DNA from: Anaerolineales bacterium
Lineage (GTDB): Bacteria > Chloroflexota > Anaerolineae > Anaerolineales > Villigracilaceae
Direction of reading: 5' to 3'
Assembly (NCBI GenBank): GCA_020634885.1
Contig: JACKAW010000001.1
Span: 748,679 to 812,678, forward strand
DNA length: 64,000 bases
Shown: positions 16,494 to 25,431 of the stretch, one piece after another
Numbering within the stretch: position 1 is the stretch's first letter
How the letters are laid out: each line of letters starts with the position of its first letter
Notes under the pieces: generated by a model
Told to the model about the DNA's origin: nothing
What the model saw: only the letters and a program-made list of their open reading frames with translations
Databases searched by the model: none
Position numbers and translations under genes: made by a program

Positions 16494-17792
16494 ATGTCAG
16501 GACAGATCAATGCGTTTGAAATGGCACAAAAGCAATTTGATGGTGTTGCCAAACAACTAAAGCTCGATTCCGGCGTTTCTGAAATGCTGCGATGGCCCAT
16601 GCGTGAATATTCGTTCCGCATTCCGGTTCGCATGGATGACGGCTCTTTGAAAGTTTTTCAGGGCTTCCGCGTTCAGCACAACGACTCGCGCGGACCCAAC
16701 AAGGGCGGCATTCGCTTCCACCCGGCTGAGACGCTCGACACCGTGCGCGCACTCGCCACGTGGATGACCTGGAAATGCGCCGTTGCAGATATCCCCCTTG
16801 GCGGCGGTAAGGGCGGCATTATTGTTGACCCCTCCACGTTGTCTGTGAATGAAAAAGAAAGCCTGTGCCGTGGTTGGGTACGTAACATGTGGAAGAACAT
16901 CGGTCCACGCAATGACGTGCCCGCTCCCGATGTAGGAACCACCCCTCAAATGATGGGCTGGATGATGGACGAGTATTCCAAGCTCGTCGGGCAGTACACC
17001 CCGGGCGTATTCACCGGTAAACCCCTTGGCGGCGGCGGCTCACTCGGACGCACCGAAGCCACCGGCTACGGCGTGATCTATACCGTGCGTGAAGCGATGA
17101 AACGCCTCAACATTGACCCGAAGAAATCGGTTGCCGTGCTTCAGGGCTTTGGTAACGTCTCGCAGTATGCGGCTGTTGGTATGGTCGAAATTCTCGGCGG
17201 CACCGTGGCTTGTGTTTCCTGCTACGATCGCCATGAAAAGAAAGCCTTCACCTACAGCAAGAAGGGCGGTATTGATCCGCGCTTCCTGCTCTCCATCGTG
17301 GATGAATACGGAACCATTGATAAGAAAAAAGCAATGGACTCCGGTTACCAGGTGGATGATGGTGACAAGTGGATCGAGTTCGACGGCAATGTGCTCATCC
17401 CCGCCGCGCTCGAAGGACAGGTCAATGGCGACACCATTCAGAAGATGTCCAAAAACATCAAGATCGTCGCTGAAGGCGCCAATGGCCCCACCACCCCCGA
17501 AGCCGACGATGTCTTCAAGAAGAATAACATCTTCAACATTCCAGATTTCCTCTGCAATGCGGGCGGCGTGACCACCTCTTACTTTGAACAGGTTCAGAAC
17601 GATATGAACTTCTACTGGAGCAAAGAAGAAGTGCTCGAACGCCTCGACCAAAAAATGACCTCTGCGTTCAACAGCGTGTTCGACCGCCACGAACAGGAAA
17701 AAGTCTACATGCGCGATGCGGCATACATGGTCGCCATCGACCGTGTGGTCAAGGCGATGGAACTTCGCGGCTGGTTGACGGGCGGCGCGTAG
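16494..17792 (+). CDS. gdhA: Glutamate dehydrogenase
   Basis: 432-residue NAD(P)-dependent enzyme converting glutamate and 2-oxoglutarate plus ammonia. The first domain has GFRVQHNDSRGPNKGGIRFHP-type substrate residues and the catalytic lysine in KCAVADIPLGGGKGG (about 99-113); PAPDVGT follows. The second domain has the Rossmann loop GFGNVSQYAA (about 219-228) and AEGANGPTTPEA. Length is typical of hexameric GDH. GGAGAG eight bases before the ATG supports the start. Leader structures upstream suggest nitrogen or amino-acid control. Monocistronic, ending at a terminator. Confidence 0.95.
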   Translation: MSGQINAFEMAQKQFDGVAKQLKLDSGVSEMLRWPMREYSFRIPVRMDDGSLKVFQGFRVQHNDSRGPNKGGIRFHPAETLDTVRALATWMTWKCAVADIPLGGGKGGIIVDPSTLSVNEKESLCRGWVRNMWKNIGPRNDVPAPDVGTTPQMMGWMMDEYSKLVGQYTPGVFTGKPLGGGGSLGRTEATGYGVIYTVREAMKRLNIDPKKSVAVLQGFGNVSQYAAVGMVEILGGTVACVSCYDRHEKKAFTYSKKGGIDPRFLLSIVDEYGTIDKKKAMDSGYQVDDGDKWIEFDGNVLIPAALEGQVNGDTIQKMSKNIKIVAEGANGPTTPEADDVFKKNNIFNIPDFLCNAGGVTTSYFEQVQNDMNFYWSKEEVLERLDQKMTSAFNSVFDRHEQEKVYMRDAAYMVAIDRVVKAMELRGWLTGGA

Positions 17793-17816
17793 TTTAGTAA
17801 TTGGTAAGTAGAGATT

Positions 17817-17850
17817 AAGAGGATACGCTCTCAAGGCGTGTCCTCTTTTT
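17817..17850 (+). terminator. Intrinsic terminator after gdhA
   Basis: AAGAGGATACGC / GCGTGTCCTCTT stem followed by TTTGATT. Confidence 0.85.
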
Positions 17851-17932
17851 GATTCACGCTTCTTTCTGCGCTCGAAACAGATTCTGTTTTCTTTGAAATT
17901 TTCCTACTCTGACATTTGATACAATCGTCATG

Positions 17933-17960
17933 CAATCAATTACTAATTACTAATCTCCAA
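17933..17960. repeat. AATTAC/AATCTCC short interspersed repeat
   Basis: CAATTACTAATTACTAATCTCC-like units just upstream of the gcdH start. A related reverse-orientation run lies at 17795-17818 (TAGTAATTGG then TAAGTAGAGATTA); others lie at 32251-32300 and inside the helicase gene at 45098-45146. They look like one dispersed family of simple units. Confidence 0.55.
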
Positions 17961-17975
17961 TGCCCCGAGGCTTCC

Positions 17976-19151
17976 ATGTCCAAACCAACATTCAAATGGG
18001 ACGACCCCTTTCTGCTCAACGACCAACTGACCGAAGAAGAGCGCATGATCCGCGATGCCGCGCGCAGGTACTGTCAGGATAAGTTGATGCCGCGCATTCT
18101 CGAAGCGAATCGACATGAAGTGTTTCACCGTGAGATTATGAACGAAATGGGTGAGATGGGTTTTCTCGGCTCGACCATCCCCGAAGAATACGGCGGCGCA
18201 GGGTTGAATCATGTTGCCTACGGCATCATTGCCCGCGAAGTGGAACGGGTAGACAGCGGCTATCGTTCTGCCATGAGTGTGCAGTCCTCGCTGGTGATGT
18301 ACCCGATCTTTACGTATGGAACTGAAGAGCAAAGGAAAAAATACCTGCCCAAACTTGCCAGCGGAGAATGGGTTGGCTGTTTTGGTCTCACCGAGCCGAA
18401 TCACGGTAGTGACCCCGCCAGCATGGAAACCAAAGCCAAAAAAGTGGATGGTGGCTATATCTTGCATGGCAATAAGATGTGGATCACCAACTCACCCATT
18501 GCGGATGTCTTTGTTGTGTGGGCGAAACTCGAAGGTGAAATTCGCGGCTTTATTTTGGAAAAAGGCATGAAGGGACTCTCCGCGCCGAAGATCGAAGGGA
18601 AGTTCAGTTTGCGGGCGAGTGCCACGGGCGAGATCGTGATGGATGAAGTTTTCGTTCCCGAAGAAAATATCTTCCCCGAAGTGAAGGGATTGAAAGGTCC
18701 GTTCGGGTGTTTGAACAAGGCTCGCTATGGCATTGCCTGGGGCGCATTGGGCGCGGCGGAGTTTTGCTGGCACGCAGCGCGGCAATACACATTAGACCGT
18801 CCGCAGTTTGGTCGTCCGCTGGCGGCGAATCAGATCATGCAGTTAAAACTGGCAAATATGATGACGGAAATCACGTTGGGATTGCAAGGCGTTTTACGCG
18901 TTGGGCGTTTGATCGACGAAGAGAAAGTTTCTCCCGAAATGATCTCACTCATCAAACGCAATTCATGCGGCAAGGCATTGGAGATCGCCCGTACATCCCG
19001 CGATATGCACGGCGGTAACGGCGTTTCGGATGAGTATCATGTCATCCGCCATGTGATGAATCTCGAAGCGGTCAATACCTACGAAGGGACGCACGACATC
19101 CATGCATTGATCCTTGGCAGGGCGCAAACGGGTTTACAGGCATTCTCGTAG
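17976..19151 (+). CDS. gcdH: Acyl-CoA dehydrogenase, glutaryl-CoA dehydrogenase type
   Basis: 391-residue FAD flavoenzyme that oxidises and decarboxylates glutaryl-CoA to crotonyl-CoA in lysine and tryptophan breakdown. Features: CFGLTEPNHGSDPASMETKA (about 134-153), WITNSPIADVFVVWAK, and the family-specific C-terminal EAVNTYEGTHDIHALILGRAQTG with the catalytic Glu in TYEGT (about 370). The short N-terminus KWDDPFLLNDQLTEEERMIRD is typical of GcdH rather than of other acyl-CoA dehydrogenases. I chose the ATG after GAGG at 17976; 20 codons upstream fall in a repeat. Crotonyl-CoA could be passed to the nearby enoyl-CoA hydratase. Confidence 0.9.
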   Translation: MSKPTFKWDDPFLLNDQLTEEERMIRDAARRYCQDKLMPRILEANRHEVFHREIMNEMGEMGFLGSTIPEEYGGAGLNHVAYGIIAREVERVDSGYRSAMSVQSSLVMYPIFTYGTEEQRKKYLPKLASGEWVGCFGLTEPNHGSDPASMETKAKKVDGGYILHGNKMWITNSPIADVFVVWAKLEGEIRGFILEKGMKGLSAPKIEGKFSLRASATGEIVMDEVFVPEENIFPEVKGLKGPFGCLNKARYGIAWGALGAAEFCWHAARQYTLDRPQFGRPLAANQIMQLKLANMMTEITLGLQGVLRVGRLIDEEKVSPEMISLIKRNSCGKALEIARTSRDMHGGNGVSDEYHVIRHVMNLEAVNTYEGTHDIHALILGRAQTGLQAFS

Positions 19152-19202
19152 GGATACCCCTTGAGGGTATCCTAGTGGGTGTCTTATTGGGTATCCTAAA
19201 AT

Positions 19203-19234
19203 AAAAAGGGCGACCGTGAGGGTCGCCCTTTTTA
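19203..19234. terminator. Bidirectional intrinsic terminator
   Basis: Perfect 13-bp stem AAAAAGGGCGACC / GGTCGCCCTTTTT. It lies between gcdH and the full-length end of the convergent rhodanese gene, which supports the view that the latter extends to 19235. A second small hairpin GGATACCC/GGGTATCC is just before it (19153-19172). Confidence 0.88.
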
Positions 19235-19714
19235 TTATTGTTGCGGTGCTAGTGGGTAACCTGCATCTACCCAAGCGGCTAACCCGCCGAGCAGGGCTTG
19301 CACACTGGTGTATCCATTATTCAAGAGCAGGAACGCCGCACGGGCGCTCGTGTGTTCATTTTGTCAGGTGCAGTAAGTGATGATCCACTGGTCTTTTTCA
19401 AAAGATAGTTTATCGACGTTCAACTCAAAATTTACCAGCGGAATGGACATGGAACCCGCCGCATGTCCCTCTGCATAGAATTCAGGGTCGCGCACATCCA
19501 CAAGAATGGCTTGACCAGAATCCAGTGCGGCTTTTGCCACATGAACATCAACACGCGGGACTCGATCTTCTGTGATCGGGGGGATGGTAATGAATGGTTT
19601 TTCTACAACGATGGGACCAGTGGGTGTAGCCGATTGAGCCTGCGGCATGAGCGTTTGGCAGGCAAGGGTGGTAAAGAGCAGGATGGAAAGTGTAAATAGC
19701 GTTTTATTTTTCAT
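19235..19714 (-). CDS. Rhodanese-like lipoprotein with in-frame UGA (candidate selenoprotein or nonsense-broken gene)
   Basis: Signal peptide with lipobox TLAC (Cys19), then a single rhodanese domain: AILVDVRDPEFYAEGHAAGSMSIP and WIITYCT, where Cys115 is the usual sulfur-accepting cysteine. Codon 117 is TGA (19364-19366). The frame then continues without fault as QNEHTSARAAFLLLNNGYTS, then LLGGLAAWVDAGYPLAPQQ and a TAA directly before a terminator, giving 159 residues, a full domain. In related proteins as I recall them the motif reads CTCPNE, so the UGA stands at the second cysteine of a CxC. A SECIS-like hairpin follows the UGA. Either UGA is read as selenocysteine, or the gene carries one recent nonsense change (TGC/TGT to TGA). 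Confidence 0.65.
19331..19349 (-). promoter_or_regulatory. SECIS-like hairpin after the in-frame UGA
   Basis: In the mRNA, starting 15 bases after the UGA, GAGCGCC pairs with GGCGUUC (7 bp, one G-U) around the loop CGUGC. The apical loop begins 22 bases after UGA and has G as second base. This fits the loose bacterial SECIS pattern (small apical loop about 16-37 bases after UGA with a G among its first two bases). Such hairpins also arise by chance in GC-rich DNA. Confidence 0.4.
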
Positions 19715-19724
19715 AGGATGTTGT

Positions 19725-21527
19725 TTATAGTTCGCAGAAGCGGTCTACCCGTTTGCCGATGATGGCGAGGCTGTCTGCCCAGAATTTCTTGGTGCGGATG
19801 TTGATGCCAAATTTATCGGCGAGTTCGGCGGCGGGGGCTTCACCAGTGGAGGCGAGTAGTTCTTTGTAGGCGGGCACGAAATCTTCGCCGCGTTTTTGGT
19901 AGACGGCGTACAAGCCAGTGGCAAAGAGCAGACCAAAGGAGTAGGGATAGTTATAGAACGAGAGACCGGCAGAGTAGTAATGCGGTTTCCACGTCCACAT
20001 GTATTTTTGAAGATACTTTTCATCCAAGCCATCGCCGTAGGTTGCTTTTTGCGCGCGTTCCATAATGTCGTTGATCTCGTCGGCAGAGAGTTCGGCTTTG
20101 GCGCGGCGTTCAAAGACTTCCTTCTCAAACAGGTAGCGGGAATAGATATCCACAACGACCTGTGAGGCATTGTTCAGTTGCGCTTCGAGAATGGCGAGCA
20201 CTTCCTGCTTGTCTGTGGTCTGTTCGAGAGCGGCTTCGGTGGCGATGGTTTCGCACATGATCGAGGCGGTTTCGGCGAGGGTCATGGGCGTTTGCTGTTG
20301 AAGCGGGGTTTTATTTGCTGCATAGGCACATTCGTTGTGAAAGGCGTGACCGAGTTCATGCGCCAGTGTACTGACCTGGTCGAACGAGCCGTCAAAATTG
20401 GCGAGGATGCGGCTTTCCTTCACCGCATCCAAGCCCATGCAGAATGCGCCGCCGCGTTTGCCTTCGCGTTGTTCGCCGTCGATCCAGTTATTATCGAAGG
20501 CGCGGCGGGCAAATGCGCCGAGTTCGGGGGAGAACTTATTGAAGTTTGCCACAATAAAATCGCGGGCTTCTTCCCATGAATATACTTTGTCGGTTTTGCC
20601 GAGCGGGGCAAAGAGATCCCACCAGGCGAGTTGTTCTTTGCCGATCATTTTCGCCTTGTGTTTGAAGTAGCGGCGGAACATGGGGAAGGAGTCTTTCATG
20701 GCGCCGAGCATGGCTTCGAGGGTGGCGCGATCCATGCGGGAGGTGTCAATGGAAGGGTGAATATCGTCTTCACGCCCGCGTTTGCGGTTGAGTACAAGGG
20801 TTTCGCCCTTTACACCATTCAGACAGGCAGCCAGGGTTTCCTGCGCGGTTTCCCAAGCCTTGTTCTCTGCTTCATATCCACGGCGGCGGGTGGCTTCATC
20901 GGGGTGTGAGCGCAGGTTGATGAGTGCCGGCATGGGCATCTTTTTCACTTCGCCGCCGAGTTCAAAGTCTACGGTCATTTGCGAGGTAACGGTTCCCTGC
21001 AATTTGCCGAAGGCGTTGCCGCCGCTGAGGGTCAGTTCGGCGGCGAGACCTTCCTCGGCTTCGCTCATCAGATATTTGGATTGCTCCGCCGCCTCAAGCA
21101 GGATGAATTCATGTGCCTTTGCGGCGGGGTTGGTCTTCACCGCTTTTTTGATGGCGGCTTTGCCCAATGTGCCAGCCCAGGCTGTGAATTTGGTATTCAA
21201 CATGCTGGTCTGCACATTCATCTGCTCAAACTCGGAGAGAATGCGGGTGGCTTCTTTGTTGCGTGAGTCGGTGGTGATGAAAGAGTAGATATAAGACCCA
21301 ATGGTGCCGGACAACTCGAAGAGGTCATTGAAGCGGTTTACAGCTTCACCGAGAACTTTCCCCAGTTTCTTGGGGTCGGTTTTGGCATCTGCTTTTCCGG
21401 CTTTTTTTAGAAAGGCTTCAAGTTCATCCAGTTGCTTTTTGAAACTTTTGAGCGCACTCTTAAACTTGCTGGAATCGAGCGCGGGGTAAACGTTGGTCAG
21501 GTCCCAACGGGGTGCTGAAACAGACAT
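19725..21527 (-). CDS. pepF: Oligoendopeptidase F (M3 family)
   Basis: 600-residue cytosolic zinc metallopeptidase that cuts short peptides. The active site is STLAHELGHAFHNE (HExxH, about 388-392) with the downstream ETASIMCETIA supplying the third ligand Glu. The N-terminal helical lobe (DLTNVYPALDSSKFKSALKSF) is typical of PepF/M3B, and length is normal. It starts at an ATG preceded by GGAGACUCC-like sequence containing GGGGGAG. The rhodanese-like gene begins 10 bp after its stop, so the two may be co-transcribed. Confidence 0.93.
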   Translation of the reverse strand: MSVSAPRWDLTNVYPALDSSKFKSALKSFKKQLDELEAFLKKAGKADAKTDPKKLGKVLGEAVNRFNDLFELSGTIGSYIYSFITTDSRNKEATRILSEFEQMNVQTSMLNTKFTAWAGTLGKAAIKKAVKTNPAAKAHEFILLEAAEQSKYLMSEAEEGLAAELTLSGGNAFGKLQGTVTSQMTVDFELGGEVKKMPMPALINLRSHPDEATRRRGYEAENKAWETAQETLAACLNGVKGETLVLNRKRGREDDIHPSIDTSRMDRATLEAMLGAMKDSFPMFRRYFKHKAKMIGKEQLAWWDLFAPLGKTDKVYSWEEARDFIVANFNKFSPELGAFARRAFDNNWIDGEQREGKRGGAFCMGLDAVKESRILANFDGSFDQVSTLAHELGHAFHNECAYAANKTPLQQQTPMTLAETASIMCETIATEAALEQTTDKQEVLAILEAQLNNASQVVVDIYSRYLFEKEVFERRAKAELSADEINDIMERAQKATYGDGLDEKYLQKYMWTWKPHYYSAGLSFYNYPYSFGLLFATGLYAVYQKRGEDFVPAYKELLASTGEAPAAELADKFGINIRTKKFWADSLAIIGKRVDRFCEL

Positions 21528-21656
21528 GGGGGGAGTCTCCTTATAAAGTGGTGAAGATTGAGCAAGTATACCGTGATTGATTTTGCGCTGAAACTGACAC
21601 TTTTTGACAGTTCTTTCCCCTGATTTGGAGTAGAGTTAAAGTATGGAGGCTGTCTT

Positions 21657-22130
21657 ATGAAACAGGATAAATTTCTAACAGGAATTCTTGCTGGCATTGG
21701 TGTGTTGACGTTGTTTGCCCTTGTTCTGTTCTTTACCCGACAAGATAGGCGCGCTTATTTACCTGAAGATACGCCCGAAGGCGTGGCGCATAATTATGTG
21801 CTTGCCGTTCTTAACAAAGATTATGAAAAAGCCTATGGTTACCTTGCTGATCTGAAATACAAACCTACCTATGATGAGTTTCGACAGTCATTTTTGAATG
21901 GCATGGTGACCCCGGATAACACCGGTGTAGATGTCGGACGATCTACTATCACAGGTGATGAAGCTGTGGTGGATATCACCATCTATTACGGGTACAGTGA
22001 TCCATTCTCCAGCCGTGTTGGCTCACCAGACCGATCCCTTTTAGTGGAACAAAATGGCGAATGGAAGATCAGTTCCATGCCTTACAACTTTTGGGATTGG
22101 AACTGGTATCAGGAACCGTACTCCCCGTAG
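21657..22130 (+). CDS. Membrane-anchored protein with NTF2/DUF4878-like domain
   Basis: 157 residues. One N-terminal transmembrane anchor (about 6-27, FLTGILAGIGVLTLFALVLFF), then an extracytoplasmic domain beginning PEGVAHNYVLAVLNKDYEKAYGYLAD, the pattern of lumazine-binding/DUF4878-like folds. It ends with an aromatic-rich tail (NFWDWNWYQEPYSP). GGAGGC lies about 9 bases before the ATG. No ligand can be named. It precedes the DUF5671 protein by 26 bp and is likely co-transcribed with it. Confidence 0.75.
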   Translation: MKQDKFLTGILAGIGVLTLFALVLFFTRQDRRAYLPEDTPEGVAHNYVLAVLNKDYEKAYGYLADLKYKPTYDEFRQSFLNGMVTPDNTGVDVGRSTITGDEAVVDITIYYGYSDPFSSRVGSPDRSLLVEQNGEWKISSMPYNFWDWNWYQEPYSP

Positions 22131-22156
22131 GCAGCATGTGACAGAAGGATAAAAAT

Positions 22157-24076
22157 ATGAAAACGATCCGCCGTCTTTATTTTTACGCCATTGCATTTAT
22201 CAGTATCGAAGTGGTGTTGTGGGGCATCATCGGTTTGCTGCGCTCGGTCTTCGACCAGCAGGAACTGACGAATAGCGCCTCCAACCTGGCTTCGGCTTTG
22301 GCGCTTATCTTTGTGGGCGTGCCCATCTTCCTCATCCACTGGTCGTGGGCGCAAAATGTTTCATCAAAAGAGACTGAAGAAAGTTCTGCCAGCGTCCGCG
22401 CTGTTTTTCTTTACGGCATTCTGCTTGGCACACTGATTCCGGTTGTGCAAAACTTGCTAGCCTTCATCAACCGTACCGTCCTTTCCAGCGCGCATCTTTC
22501 GTCAGTGCGTGCCGTGGTGGGCGGTTCACAAACCTGGCTCGATAATCTTCTAGCTGTAGTGATCAACCTGCTCATCGCCGCCTACTTCTGGAATATTCTT
22601 CAAAAGAACTGGCAAACCCTCAACGAGCCAGAAAACTTTGCTGAAGTCCGCCGGTTGTACCGCTTTGTTTGGGTATTGTATGGGCTGCTTATGATGATCT
22701 ACGGCGCACAGCAAGCCATCACCTACATCTTCTCATTCCCCACATCTGTATTGGGAGATATAGGACGGGAAACCGCTGTGAACGCCATCGCGCTGATGTT
22801 GGTCGGTTCCCCGATATGGTATTACGCCTGGCGGCTCTTACAAGACGGGTTGGCGGATTCTGCCGAAAGGGAGTCTTATCTGCGCCTTGGGCTTCTGTAC
22901 CTTCTCTCGCTTGGCAGTGTGATTGTTTTTCTGGTTTCCAGCGGCAACCTGCTGTATCAAATTCTGTTCCAGTTGATGGATAGAGGCGAAACATGGGCTG
23001 ATTTCATTCGTCAAATTGGTGCAACGATTTCCATAACCCTGCCGTTCGGTGTGGTCTGGGCGTACTACGGAAAATGGCTCAACCAGCAATTTGCGTTTGA
23101 TGAAAACCTTCCGCGCCGTGAAAGTAAGCAGAGGTTGTATTTTTATATCCTTTCACTGCTTGGTTTGGGCGCAACCATCTTTGGCGTACTTTCCCTGTTT
23201 TCTGTTTTTATCGATCTCCTACTCGGACGCTCCTACCTGAGTCAAGGCGGGTTTAGCGAACCGCTGTCTGGCGCGCTGGCAACTTTAATCATCGGCTTGC
23301 CGGTGTGGTTGGCAACCTGGCGGCGAATGCAGACTCAGGCTCAGGCAGATACCGATACAGGCGACCATACGCGGCGTTCGGTCATTCGCAAAGCGTACTT
23401 GTATCTTGTCCTTTTTGCTTCGGTGATTGGCGGCATGGGGACGGCGGGAACTCTGGTCTTTGAGTTGATCAACGTTGCATTAGGGGGGAGCAGTTCCTTT
23501 TCCCTTAAAGATGCTCTCATTGAAGTGACTGCGTTGGTGGTCTTCATTGTGGTGCTGGTCTACCATTTGTTTGCTTTACGTGCCGATGGCTCTGCGCGGG
23601 CAGATGTATTGGTAAAAAGGCAATCTGCGTTTCAGGTGTTGGTGTTCGAGCACGACCAGGCATTTGGCGAAAAGGTGCAAGCCTCCTTTGCAAAACGCGC
23701 TCCTGACGTACCTGTGCTTGTAATGAATGCAAATGAGAACATCCCCGCCGATACAAAAGCAGATGCGGTGGTACTGCCTGCATCGCTGGCTTTGAATATG
23801 CCAAAAACGCTCGAGGCGTGGATCCGGTCATTTAATGGGAGCAGGCTCATCGTCAATGATGAAGCGGCGGGCGTGGTTTGGCTGGATGATGCCGGGCAGG
23901 CGGCGGATTCGGCGAAGTCTCTGGCTGAGGGGCAGGATATCCGCCCGCAATCTTCCAATCGCATGACTTCGGTTTGGACGTATATTGCGTATGTGTTTGC
24001 GGGGTTGTTTGCGTGTCAGTTGTTGTTTGGGCTGTTGATGTTTGGTATTTCGATGGTTGCGGGTAGCGGTTTTTAA
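22157..24076 (+). CDS. Polytopic membrane protein with repeated DUF5671-like units
   Basis: 639 residues. Five segments begin with a similar Arg/Leu-Tyr pattern followed by two hydrophobic helices: RRLYFYAIAFISIEVVLWGIIG (about 5), RRLYRFVWVLYGLLMM (about 164), ESYLRLGLLYLLSLGS (about 236), KQRLYFYILSLLGLGA (about 324) and RKAYLYLVLFASVIGG (about 413). This is an internal repeat of the DUF5671 module. A soluble stretch of about 110 residues (about 485-600) and a last C-terminal helix follow. Function unknown; the family is common in Chloroflexota. It follows the NTF2-like anchor protein. Confidence 0.82.
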   Translation: MKTIRRLYFYAIAFISIEVVLWGIIGLLRSVFDQQELTNSASNLASALALIFVGVPIFLIHWSWAQNVSSKETEESSASVRAVFLYGILLGTLIPVVQNLLAFINRTVLSSAHLSSVRAVVGGSQTWLDNLLAVVINLLIAAYFWNILQKNWQTLNEPENFAEVRRLYRFVWVLYGLLMMIYGAQQAITYIFSFPTSVLGDIGRETAVNAIALMLVGSPIWYYAWRLLQDGLADSAERESYLRLGLLYLLSLGSVIVFLVSSGNLLYQILFQLMDRGETWADFIRQIGATISITLPFGVVWAYYGKWLNQQFAFDENLPRRESKQRLYFYILSLLGLGATIFGVLSLFSVFIDLLLGRSYLSQGGFSEPLSGALATLIIGLPVWLATWRRMQTQAQADTDTGDHTRRSVIRKAYLYLVLFASVIGGMGTAGTLVFELINVALGGSSSFSLKDALIEVTALVVFIVVLVYHLFALRADGSARADVLVKRQSAFQVLVFEHDQAFGEKVQASFAKRAPDVPVLVMNANENIPADTKADAVVLPASLALNMPKTLEAWIRSFNGSRLIVNDEAAGVVWLDDAGQAADSAKSLAEGQDIRPQSSNRMTSVWTYIAYVFAGLFACQLLFGLLMFGISMVAGSGF

Positions 24077-24081
24077 TATCG

Positions 24082-24135
24082 AGCAGGTCGCGCGGTGTGC
24101 CCCGTTTTTGGGTCTTGCGTGACCTGCTTGTTTCT
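24082..24135 (+). terminator. Stem-loop terminator before dnaN
   Basis: AGCAGGTCGCGC / GCGTGACCTGCT (one mismatch) with an inner CCC-GTTTTT-GGG hairpin, then TTGTTTCTT. A likely dnaN -10 box TATACT lies at 24142-24147. Confidence 0.65.
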
Positions 24136-24182
24136 TAATGATATACTTTTGAAAATTATAAAATTATCAAGCGAGGCGCACC

Positions 24183-25316
24183 ATGAAAGTAACCGTCCTT
24201 CAAGAGAATCTTGCCCGTGGTCTCAATACTGTTTTGCGTGCGGTTTCATCACGCAGCACACTCCCTGTTCTTTCTAATATTTTGATCGCAACCGATGAAG
24301 GTCGTTTACGGCTTTCTGCCACCAACCTTGAGTTGGGCATTACGTGTTGGATCCCCGCTCGTATTGATGAGAATGGTTCCACTACGGTTCCTTCCCGCAC
24401 ATTCTCTGATCTGGTGAATACCCTGCCTGGCGATCAGGTGCAGTTGGCGTTGGAAGTGAAAACCCAGAACCTGCATGTGAAGAGCGGTTCTTCGAACAAC
24501 GATATCAAGTGCATTGATGCGCAGGAATTCCCGCCGATGCCCACACCGGAAATGAAGGACGCGGTGCAGTTGAACGTGGCGGATTTCAAAGAGATGATCC
24601 AGCAGGTGGTCTTTGCTTCTTCCACCGATGAAGCCCGCCCGGTGTTGATGGGCGTGTTGATGAACGTGGAAAAGGACAAGGTGACAATGGCGGCTGCCGA
24701 TGGTTTCCGCCTTTCGGTTCGTAAGGGTCAGCTTGCCCATGCGGTGAAAGATACTCTTAATATCATCATCCCTTCCCGTGCGTTGAATGAATTGGCGCGT
24801 GTGGCGCATGACCCGGAAGAACCCATTTACATGGTGGTGCCCAAACAACGCGGACAAGTTCTCTTCCGCGTAAAGGATGTGGAGGTTGTTTCGCAATTGA
24901 TCGAAGGCACCTTCCCCGATTATCACCAGATCATTCCCCGCAATTACAAGTCGCGCACATTGGTGGCTACTGCGGCTTTACTCAAAGCTTGTAAGCAGGC
25001 TGAAATCTTTGCACGTGAAGGCTCGAACGTGGCGCGGTTGGATATCAAACAATCGAACGGTGACATGCAGCCCAGTGAGGTTGAAATTTCTGCCACCTCT
25101 GAAGAGACTGGCAAGAACGAGACCATCGTCGAAGCGACAGTAGATGGCAGTGGCGTGTTGATCGCCTTCAATGTCAAATTCCTGCGTGAAGCGCTTGAAG
25201 TGATCAAGACCCCAAATGTGGCGCTTGAGACCACCGCGCAGAATGCCCCGGGGGTTATTCGTCCGGTGGGTGATGATAATTTCTTGCACGTCATCATGCC
25301 GATGCATTTGGGCTAA
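24183..25316 (+). CDS. dnaN: DNA polymerase III beta subunit (sliding clamp)
   Basis: 377 residues, normal length. It forms the ring that tethers the replicative polymerase. Conserved parts: MKVTVLQENLARGLNTVLRAVSSRSTLPVLSNILI, EVKTQNLHVKSGSSNNDIKC, MAAADGFRLSVRK (about 160-172), and the C-terminal HVIMPMHLG, matching the family's MPMRL end. It lies alone between terminators, not beside dnaA, recF or gyrB as in many bacteria, but within 21 kb of the candidate origin. The start ATG follows GCGAGGCGCACC. Confidence 0.97.
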   Translation: MKVTVLQENLARGLNTVLRAVSSRSTLPVLSNILIATDEGRLRLSATNLELGITCWIPARIDENGSTTVPSRTFSDLVNTLPGDQVQLALEVKTQNLHVKSGSSNNDIKCIDAQEFPPMPTPEMKDAVQLNVADFKEMIQQVVFASSTDEARPVLMGVLMNVEKDKVTMAAADGFRLSVRKGQLAHAVKDTLNIIIPSRALNELARVAHDPEEPIYMVVPKQRGQVLFRVKDVEVVSQLIEGTFPDYHQIIPRNYKSRTLVATAALLKACKQAEIFAREGSNVARLDIKQSNGDMQPSEVEISATSEETGKNETIVEATVDGSGVLIAFNVKFLREALEVIKTPNVALETTAQNAPGVIRPVGDDNFLHVIMPMHLG

Positions 25317-25336
25317 TTTTGCAAAACAGTTATTTG

Positions 25337-25369
25337 AATCCGTCAGAGAACCCTCTGACGGATTTTTTG
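25337..25369 (+). terminator. Intrinsic terminator after dnaN
   Basis: AATCCGTCAGAG / CTCTGACGGATT stem followed by TTTTGTT. Confidence 0.9.
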
Positions 25370-25431
25370 TTATAGAATCAAATGGTAGACCACGAACCAT
25401 TAAAAATAAACGAACGCCCAAAAGGACTCCT

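Noticed and set aside
17040..17834. 264-codon antisense frame over gdhA
   Set aside because: Shadow of a highly conserved gene on the other strand, and it runs through the gdhA terminator.
25216..25431. N-terminal extension of the PEP-binding protein overlapping dnaN
   Set aside because: It would run through dnaN coding sequence and the dnaN terminator; the ATG at 25432 has its own ribosome site.
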